A DNA stretch of 19,902 nucleotides from RGIG990 sp045589455. Lineage in GTDB: Bacteria > Verrucomicrobiota > Kiritimatiellia > RFP12 > UBA3636. A program made the position numbers and the translations under genes. Of this stretch, positions 15,801-19,902 are shown one piece after another. The stretch's first letter is position 1. Each line of letters opens with the position of its first letter. The notes beneath the pieces are model-generated. The model worked only from the letters and a program-made list of their open reading frames with translations, made no database searches and was not told the DNA's origin. The DNA lies in the NCBI GenBank assembly GCA_045589455.1, contig JAZNPC010000039.1:1-19902 (forward strand), read 5' to 3'.

Positions 15801-18743
15801 GGCGATGATGGCGCTTATGGTGATTTGGATGGTGATGGTCTAGACAACTATGCTGAATACCTAGCTGGTACAGCTGCAAATAGTGCAGACACAGATGGTG
15901 ATGGCGTTTCTGATTACTTTGAGCGTGATACAGAGCAGAGCCTAACCTATGGTGATATGTATGACGATGGTGATGGTATGCCATCAGCATGGGAATTAGA
16001 GAATGGTCTAGATGCAGATAAGTTCGATGCTCATGAGGATAAGGATGCAGATGGTTGGACAAACCTAGAGGAATACATTGCTGGCACAAAGGCAAATGAT
16101 TCTCTATCCTTCCCAAGACCAGACGTTACATTCACAATGCACTACAATGATGATGTAGTAGCAATTCCTGCTATCGCTATTCATTCCTTCAGCGAAAAGC
16201 ATGCTGGTGAGGATATGGGTGGAAGCTATGATGGTCTATGGACAGACCTACCTAATGTTCTAGGTGTTCATGCAACAATTGATGAATCACATTATGCTAG
16301 ACTTCCACATTCTATGATTCAGCCAGATTCTGTAAGCTTAACATATGTAGCACCAACTGTGACAGCAGAGGATGGAACTACAACAGGTGGTGGACCGGTT
16401 AAAGTAACAGACACACCTATCAATGAAAATCAAGGTCAGTTTGAAGGAACTCAGTTCTATATTGATTATGTAAATGGATTCATTATTGATAATTCAGTGG
16501 ATGGCATGCTTGTAGGTCAAACAGTCTTACTTGACTATACCTATACATATTCATTCCCATTCACAAAGGATGATATTATGCAGGTATTGACAGAGGGTAG
16601 ACACCTACGCTCAGGCTACAATCGTTTCTTCGGATTCATTGACCTAGATGGTGATAATGAGTACGATGCAGGTGAGCCATGTGGTTTGTCAACACAGCGT
16701 CCAACATTAGTAAATGTAAATGGTGCTAATGTTGAAATTGCAATGACTGATGATCTATGGGGCTTCCCACGTATTTCATGGGGCACAGAAATTGGCTCAT
16801 CAACTGTTGATACAGAAACAGATGCTGAAGGTGAAGCAGTTGAAGCAGAAACTACAGTAGAAACAGCAGATACACCTGAGGTAACAGAGTATGATGTTGT
16901 GATTATTAATCCAACAGGAACAAGTAATACAATTACTATCCGTGCACCACGCACTTGGTTGCATGAGGGTGATATTATTAATGCTGGTATAAAAGGAATA
17001 CCATTCGGAAGCAGCACAGAGCCTTATGTGGAATATCAGGTTTGGGCTGGTGATGTTAATGTTAAGAATGGTTCAATATCATGGGATTTAGGTGCAAATA
17101 GTCGCCGTGATATGGCAATAGTTGCCCCAGTTGAAGAAATCAATGGTGCATTGGTAGAATTCAAGTGGCAGATGGATCATCGTACACAGGGTGTTAAGAT
17201 TGTTATTAAGAATAGCGCTGGCACTACAGTATACAATGATATTATTCTACTACCTGTTCGTCATGGTTCTATTGAAGACGTAGATATGTATTATTCAGCA
17301 TATCCACAGCTAGAAAATGGTAAGGGTGGTTACTTCTCACTACCAGATGATACTTATACATATACTATTACTGAATATATCAATGGTACAGGAATTAAGC
17401 TACAGTCAGTTTCTGGTGAGTTTACAATGAACAATGCTGGAACCCCACGTATGAATTACTCTATTGGTGGTAATATTACCTATTATGGTAAGGTTCACAA
17501 TGAGGGTACATCAAGCTTAATTTGGACAGCAGATGGTGCAACACTTGTTGCAACTGGTTCTGTTGGTGCTATCGAGCCTGGAACTATCTCCTTCTCTGTA
17601 AAAGATGCAAATGGTGAAGTAATTGATACAATCCGTGATACATCAGCAGATGGTGTTCTAAAGGGTGATGCAAATACAAATACTGGCTTTGGTAAGATTT
17701 ACTATGAGACAGGTGATTTTGTGATTCGCTGGTCAATTGCTCCAGATGCAGGCACAACATTAAATATGTATAAGAAGAACTTTGCTGCTGCTCCAATAAT
17801 TATTGAGGCATACTCTATACCAGAGACATCAACCTTTGCTAATGGCATTGGTGGTACATTGAATGCTCGCACAAAGACAACAGTTAAGGGTCCATACGAA
17901 CTAGAAGGCTTGACAAATGGTACATATGTTGTACGTGCATTTATTGATAGCAATGATAATGGTTATTGTGATGCATGGGAGTCAGAGGGCTTTGCTTCTC
18001 TAGGCGCACCACAGTTTGGTCCAATTGTTTATGAAGCAATTGAGCCAATCGTTCTACCAAATACTGTAAATGGTAGTGCTGATGCAAAGAATGCAAACAT
18101 CGTAATCTTTGATAAGGATACAGATAATGATATTCTACCAGATGCTTGGGAATACCTAATGTTTGGTGATATCACTAAGTACTCTGGTCGTGATTATCGC
18201 AATGGTCTATACATTTACCAGGAGTATGCAGATGGTGCATTGGACTCAGATCCAACAATGGTTGATACAGATGGCGATGGCTTGTCAGATGCTATTGAAA
18301 TTAATTCAACCTTTACAAATACACATAGCTGGGATACAGATGGTGATGGAATCAGCGATCTAGAGGAATTCCTATCAGGAAGCAATCCAAAGGATGCAAA
18401 CGATTCTGCTCGTTACGCAACTCTAGCAGTTGAGTTTGATGAGAATGATAAACCATTTGTACAGTGTCCATATCCTTCAGTGGTTGCTGGTAATGAGATT
18501 ACCTACAGCTTGAAGTATAAGGCAGAGCTAGGTGCAACAGAGTGGCAGGTAGTTGACACATTGAAGATTGCTCCTCCAATGGTAATCAATGGTAAGCTTG
18601 ATGCTGGAACAGCAATCATGCGTCCAAATGAGGCATTGATTGAGGATTGGTCAACAGGCTTCTTCAAGATTGATGTAACAGTCGATTACCAGGAATTTGA
18701 GGTTATTCACTCAAACTCAACTTCTGATGTAATTGGACAGTAA
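9843..18743 (+). CDS. Giant exoprotein: PKD, LamG and Asp-rich calcium-type repeats
   Basis: This uninterrupted 2966-codon gene encodes an exported protein. The signal peptide spans residues 1-25 (cleavage SASA-N). A PKD (Ig-like) domain lies at about 292-384 with YTWNFGDGKG and the YNQAGTYQITLTV strand. About 20 Asp-rich motifs of the form DxDxDGxxDGWE (thrombospondin type 3/EF-hand-like calcium loops) occur near residues 656, 746, 769, 923, 962, 1027, 1056, 1088, 1275, 1334, 1440, 1963, 1995, 2017, 2065, 2266, 2701, 2759, 2808 and 2832. A LamG/concanavalin-type domain spans about 1470-1714, with AYTVELWFKS, WYHVAVSLD and GWIDEVRVWDR. Beta-rich segments fill 2085-2750. No LPXTG, PEP-CTERM, autotransporter barrel or catalytic domain is visible. 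SD AGAAGG lies at 9829-9834. The likely role is adhesion, carbohydrate binding or a surface layer; this is inference. Confidence 0.88.
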   Translation: MKNIEKLIKSTLLLAVMFAFSIASANVMINSIQYYTEDGQVQPEGQFVYSSGELLFYLSFQSNNENDDGEEPTIESFTVTGSPTLNFKIGAYTRTAKFVTSDGNNMLFQYTIQPDDLGFVQFSGTKLLNFVTATGDSITANLVYDNGEVGTDTVTRIPNNDNPQIVLGMNNPVTEFNNWYGADASAANYIEIKVENSMIFTPASISVEEGSTYPDVIISVNRAPDTKVEYTIKYPTNENGDPLVSGPASFTWNAGQTTYTLSKLKALDNFYTTELIFEGDNGLFGYLPISADNVNPMIDTPAEGTTFKTAIGQPVSFSASARDVVPLTYDPLTYTWNFGDGKGNVSGQNVTYTYNQAGTYQITLTVNDGDDGVAVRVFTMEVENGALLLVNEAKQGLRGLEGIGTGTFKFTEPAGITWKVEGNRFSSTGNSAVSAVTVQPLPDAGSYPFGWSAGQDEIVLNIKDKALLHSGDSTLIRMGEDVDSIQDRTVTYFFSKEYYEGDGFGDIDADQLGDAWEMRYFNAGATITMDDEEMTLVSAVQVKDPFGTAGNQDGDYLPYASIIEVPNVVTGTGSVRVYQYPLENTVSSVGYFPSENNPFSNVIEARGLEEDRGDGVWRRYADVQIVTAKTSAEDRGNSPGTIPCAEDPTTGFSGADSDNDGMGDGWEYYFWTTVMYEVGIDQWIAFGNNFYSFDFDEGEFTDSSVLKHVASILELDDYTSEENRALIKQLLLDMFDPILVCQYLDLDVDNDGLTLGEEYALGTDPLHWDTDKDGLPDGWEVLNYLDPLNAEGEHGAGGNPDRDFMLWVEATYAVEALAVDPKFAILEDGIFHLNPTENCPEGTSPHLMAYMLNASGLGQWNGVTYAPYNPYIAGISGTAFTNYDEFMLGYYHEYMQVLTLGNTDFNFTPETWLKWTTNPRHTDSDNDGSFDGWELIHGIDPLNSGFGIPAIQYALALPLIEDDWDGDGLFNKDEFGLSPEAVVEVTDVYDARNNLIGTAANTVVIYTPDVSKGWTERTSSTNPWNPDSDYDGLMDGLEFGEEGATEITNYDPNSVDTDLDNLPDGWEVIYGLNKFGYDPMGQGGPYGDPDCDGLANYQEYLTGANYAWQPQLMIAKNHVDMLTDPFFNPDNLEWFGYGDRYAFDIIRPRVDPLLAMSAAEAYGDIYEQFYTEFVAANPDITIKTFNDELVVISALLENFLIPDFGLVYYYVYSKHYGSSNPDFGEGLTHSINELQRCFGQNPFNWDPAFLIDDEVAPKPLYFHTVLTTTDPISPDSDGDGMDDYWEIFHGLNPIWGKSDPFGRFFYGTLIPIANYSYPYLSETKPWSIGSPYADVDQDGLNNREESIEVYAQDIYPDTDPTPYWLTDTSFDKSHVNLYYAYGEYTTILPDKEHPAFPNNLLPELSYWPWLAKYAANAEEAPQPSFVAPQYMWDFEINEGLDTDNDNINDREECLTTDLRGLSDKKDPTDPSSRKAIYLDGVDSAMRTRIPFFHDKWAMAAYTVELWFKSENPASGKDQTLIERPVRMPIDDQTGTIETAIRRTFRIQLTPEGTIRAEFQNDAMATFSTETSIENGLIAKDTWYHVAVSLDSVNNKFNLYLNGALIKTVACDLKPCTGYFPGTQDLVVTNAVGSAQPSISYLDSFDYYPAPIVLGASEENPDGKIGTSPIYYMAGALAPNWEEPVLSDFFQGWIDEVRVWDRVRSAAEIQAAYQKSFTLDEVYAINHARYAWEEENKFPYATAIADFPQKLLYYYNFNNLPDVIIDSTRKDDSIVYPTDIQQVPLGIGERMGVPAGYQIPWWASSLVKSSVYDGNLGYIPLAENLAAHVPQYPPLSSRRFLAVFDQEYKLLGYRVRKEEDYVLYATMGAVYELEIVDPSEINLDELIDPRLINNSANPYAQVYRTGLEPQYEISLDFFSGSLYGSRNYELIPFFSDLVPLGEAVADFDTELWDGNGVGYDVSSLDSDGDGIPDYYEILMGMDPYSADGDDGAYGDLDGDGLDNYAEYLAGTAANSADTDGDGVSDYFERDTEQSLTYGDMYDDGDGMPSAWELENGLDADKFDAHEDKDADGWTNLEEYIAGTKANDSLSFPRPDVTFTMHYNDDVVAIPAIAIHSFSEKHAGEDMGGSYDGLWTDLPNVLGVHATIDESHYARLPHSMIQPDSVSLTYVAPTVTAEDGTTTGGGPVKVTDTPINENQGQFEGTQFYIDYVNGFIIDNSVDGMLVGQTVLLDYTYTYSFPFTKDDIMQVLTEGRHLRSGYNRFFGFIDLDGDNEYDAGEPCGLSTQRPTLVNVNGANVEIAMTDDLWGFPRISWGTEIGSSTVDTETDAEGEAVEAETTVETADTPEVTEYDVVIINPTGTSNTITIRAPRTWLHEGDIINAGIKGIPFGSSTEPYVEYQVWAGDVNVKNGSISWDLGANSRRDMAIVAPVEEINGALVEFKWQMDHRTQGVKIVIKNSAGTTVYNDIILLPVRHGSIEDVDMYYSAYPQLENGKGGYFSLPDDTYTYTITEYINGTGIKLQSVSGEFTMNNAGTPRMNYSIGGNITYYGKVHNEGTSSLIWTADGATLVATGSVGAIEPGTISFSVKDANGEVIDTIRDTSADGVLKGDANTNTGFGKIYYETGDFVIRWSIAPDAGTTLNMYKKNFAAAPIIIEAYSIPETSTFANGIGGTLNARTKTTVKGPYELEGLTNGTYVVRAFIDSNDNGYCDAWESEGFASLGAPQFGPIVYEAIEPIVLPNTVNGSADAKNANIVIFDKDTDNDILPDAWEYLMFGDITKYSGRDYRNGLYIYQEYADGALDSDPTMVDTDGDGLSDAIEINSTFTNTHSWDTDGDGISDLEEFLSGSNPKDANDSARYATLAVEFDENDKPFVQCPYPSVVAGNEITYSLKYKAELGATEWQVVDTLKIAPPMVINGKLDAGTAIMRPNEALIEDWSTGFFKIDVTVDYQEFEVIHSNSTSDVIGQ

Positions 18744-18756
18744 TTAAATTAAATGT

Positions 18757-18787
18757 GTGGTCTTACCTTTGCTTAAGGTAAGACCAC
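18757..18787 (+). terminator. Long hairpin after the giant gene, probable terminator
   Basis: A perfect 13-pair stem GTGGTCTTACCTT/AAGGTAAGACCAC with a 5-base loop TGCTT starts 13 bases after the stop codon. It lacks a T-tract on the + strand (ATTAAAAACT follows), so it may terminate inefficiently or act as a 3'-end stabiliser. The next gene has its own promoter directly after. Confidence 0.6.
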
Positions 18788-18799
18788 ATTAAAAACTGG

Positions 18800-18828
18800 T
18801 TGAAAAAAAACGCATATTTCAGTATACT
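18800..18828 (+). promoter_or_regulatory. Strong sigma70-type promoter of the lipoprotein gene
   Basis: TTGAAA (18800-18805), exactly 17 bases, TATACT (18823-18828): near-consensus -35 and -10 boxes with optimal spacing. Transcription would start near 18835, about 28 bases before the ATG. This is the best promoter in the window and predicts high expression of the small lipoprotein. Confidence 0.8.
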
Positions 18829-18862
18829 AAAGTAAATTTTATATAACAAAATTGGAGAAAAC

Positions 18863-19702
18863 ATGAAAATTAAGACAATTTCTTTTGTAGTAGCTGCAGC
18901 AGTAGCAGCATTGTTTGCAGGCTGTGAGTGGACTTCATCTGATGGCAATCCGACTTGGTCTGGTGGCTACAATGAGGGTGGTGATATGGTAAAGGGAATG
19001 AATTTCTCTGGTACATATCGTAATGATGGTCGCGGTGGCTGTGCTGTTTTAACAAAGGATGGTAGCTCTGGCTCATCAGCTCCTGTTGTTTCAAGTGGCT
19101 CATCCACAACAATTACAAGGGATGTGTGGGAGCCTAATTCTTCAACAGTAATTTCATTACCTTCAACACCTGTTCCTGGTTCCGTTGCTGTTTCTGCAAA
19201 TATTGGTGGAAACCAGCTAGCATGGACAAACGATGGCAGCGGCAATCTAAAGGGTAGCAGTGGTATTGCTGGCTCCGGTAAGGTAGATGGTAATACAGTT
19301 ACACTTATGGGTTATAAAAGCGGAATGGGTAAAAAAGGTGACTCTGTTACTGTAACATATACTCCAGAGGATAAGTCTTCTGCTCCAGTAGTTTCTGGTA
19401 GTGGTGCAGTTGTTGCTATCACTGTTAGCCAGTCTGGTTCAAACCTAAAGCTACATGCTTCAAATGGTGTAACAATGTCAGGTGCTATCACAACAGTTAA
19501 TGTATATTCAAATGCAAATTCTGTTACATATAGTGCTCAGTTTAGCGCTTCTTCATCTGGCAATAGCATCGTTGGTACAATTGATGATCGTACAGGTCAG
19601 AATCGTCTAGATGCAACATGGACATCTGGCGCATCAGTTTATGATGTTAATGGCTTTTGCCCAACAGCAGCAGGTAGCACAGGTAGTTCATCTGCAGAAT
19701 AA
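18863..19702 (+). CDS. Small Gly/Ser-rich lipoprotein
   Basis: The 279-residue protein starts at ATG 18863 with GGAG at 18854-18857. The N-terminus MKIKTISFVVAAAVAALFAGC carries a lipobox (LFAGC, Cys21), so the mature protein should be lipidated and membrane-anchored. The body is rich in Gly, Ser, Thr and Val with alternating beta-strand patterns. Two similar halves can be seen: the motif FSGTYR then IGGNQLAWTNDGSG/GSGKVDGNTVTL, and later VSQSGSNLKLHASN/SSGNSIVGTIDD, suggesting a small beta-barrel or sandwich. I recognise no named family. It has its own strong promoter and terminator, and its codon choice (CAG, AAG, CTA) resembles the giant exoprotein gene, consistent with high expression. 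Confidence 0.8.
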   Translation: MKIKTISFVVAAAVAALFAGCEWTSSDGNPTWSGGYNEGGDMVKGMNFSGTYRNDGRGGCAVLTKDGSSGSSAPVVSSGSSTTITRDVWEPNSSTVISLPSTPVPGSVAVSANIGGNQLAWTNDGSGNLKGSSGIAGSGKVDGNTVTLMGYKSGMGKKGDSVTVTYTPEDKSSAPVVSGSGAVVAITVSQSGSNLKLHASNGVTMSGAITTVNVYSNANSVTYSAQFSASSSGNSIVGTIDDRTGQNRLDATWTSGASVYDVNGFCPTAAGSTGSSSAE

Positions 19703-19724
19703 GTTTAATTAAAACTTATATTAT

Positions 19725-19761
19725 AAAAAAGAGGGTAAGTCTAAAAGGCTTACCCTTTTTT
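19725..19761 (+). terminator. Rho-independent terminator of the lipoprotein gene
   Basis: The stem GGGTAAGTCT/AGGCTTACCC (19733-19742 with 19746-19755, one G-T pair) has loop AAA. The flanking A-run (19725-19730) and T-run (19756-19761) make it bidirectional in form. The group II intron begins directly after the last T. Confidence 0.92.
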
Positions 19762-19902
19762 GTGTATGACGGGCATGTCATAGTTCTATGGTGAAAGTCC
19801 AACGGGGGGTAGTTACCGACCAACCCAATAGCGACTCCCAAGGTTTATGTTGCGAGGCATAGGCGAGAAGAAGGGATAGCGAAATCGTAGCCTAACGAAC
19901 AG
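19762..19902 (+). mobile_element. Group II intron, 5' part (class IIC-like), truncated by window edge
   Basis: The sequence opens with GTGTATGACGGGCATG, close to the GUGYG-type 5' splice site of group II introns, and continues with CTATGGTGAAAGTCC (19786-19800), the conserved domain I segment. It ends with CCTAACGAACAG, another recurrent domain I element. The start and the GUGAAAGUCC-type segment parallel the class IIC intron of Oceanobacillus iheyensis as I remember it. The position directly after a terminator stem and T-tract is the usual target of class IIC introns. Local G+C is far higher than in the host genes. The reverse transcriptase/maturase ORF and domains V-VI should follow beyond 19902; they are not visible, so intactness is unknown. 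Confidence 0.85.

Noticed and set aside
15613..16116. 167-codon minus-strand open frame rich in His/Leu/Tyr
   Set aside because: It lies antisense to the Asp-rich repeats of the giant gene; its His/Leu bias is what the complement of GAT/GGT-rich codons gives, and it has no ribosome site or family resemblance.
16616..17017. 133-codon minus-strand open frame
   Set aside because: Antisense to the giant gene, Ser/Val-biased composition, no start signals; a shadow frame.
18660..18743. C-terminal PEP-CTERM or LPXTG anchor on the giant protein
   Set aside because: The final residues lack LPXTG, a terminal hydrophobic helix and a basic tail.
1..19902. CRISPR array, tRNA or rRNA genes
   Set aside because: No regularly spaced direct repeats, tRNA cloverleaf with GTTCRA-type T-loop, or conserved rRNA segments were seen.

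Overview
The window is a strongly A+T-rich bacterial segment with every recognisable gene on the + strand. The sliding clamp (dnaN), an S1-domain RNA-binding protein and sigma70-type promoters show it is chromosomal and bacterial. The secreted proteins look like those of the Planctomycetes-Verrucomicrobia-Lentisphaerae (PVC) group: a giant LamG/PKD/aspartate-repeat exoprotein, and C-terminal modules of the form 'YxLxxKxxLxxTxW ... FFxxR'. A Lentisphaerae- or Verrucomicrobia-like host is my inference; nothing here fixes the taxon.

Layout. Positions 1-381 are non-coding, rich in 9-mers of the form TTATNAACA (DnaA-box-like), and hold the dnaN promoter. Positions 382-6666 are a compact co-directional run: dnaN, a four-S1-domain protein, a membrane-anchored SH3-like/coiled-coil protein with an internal 63-bp duplication, a small exported coiled-coil protein, an SGNH/GDSL hydrolase and a DUF4080-type B12-binding radical SAM enzyme. 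Positions 6667-7005 are non-coding: first a G+C-rich stretch that folds into several hairpins (probable structured RNA), then a second, tighter cluster of TTATCAACA-type sites. These lead into an HTH regulator with zinc-binding knuckles, closed by a strong terminator at 7574-7606.

Positions 7785-18743 are an apparent three-gene export operon: a secreted NHL-like beta-propeller, a periplasmic coiled-coil protein and a 2966-residue surface or secreted protein with a PKD domain, a LamG domain and about 20 Asp-rich calcium-binding-type repeats. A long hairpin (18757-18787) follows. A separately promoted small lipoprotein gene (18863-19702) comes next. Its terminator is followed directly, at the end of the T-tract, by the 5' part of a group II intron (19762 to the window edge), the placement typical of class IIC introns.

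Working together: the first cluster mixes replication/translation housekeeping with poorly characterised envelope proteins. The second half is devoted to the cell surface. The most notable points are the terminator-inserted group II intron, the two clusters of DnaA-box-like 9-mers flanking the dnaN cluster (candidate replication origin), the unassigned structured RNA and the giant exoprotein operon.
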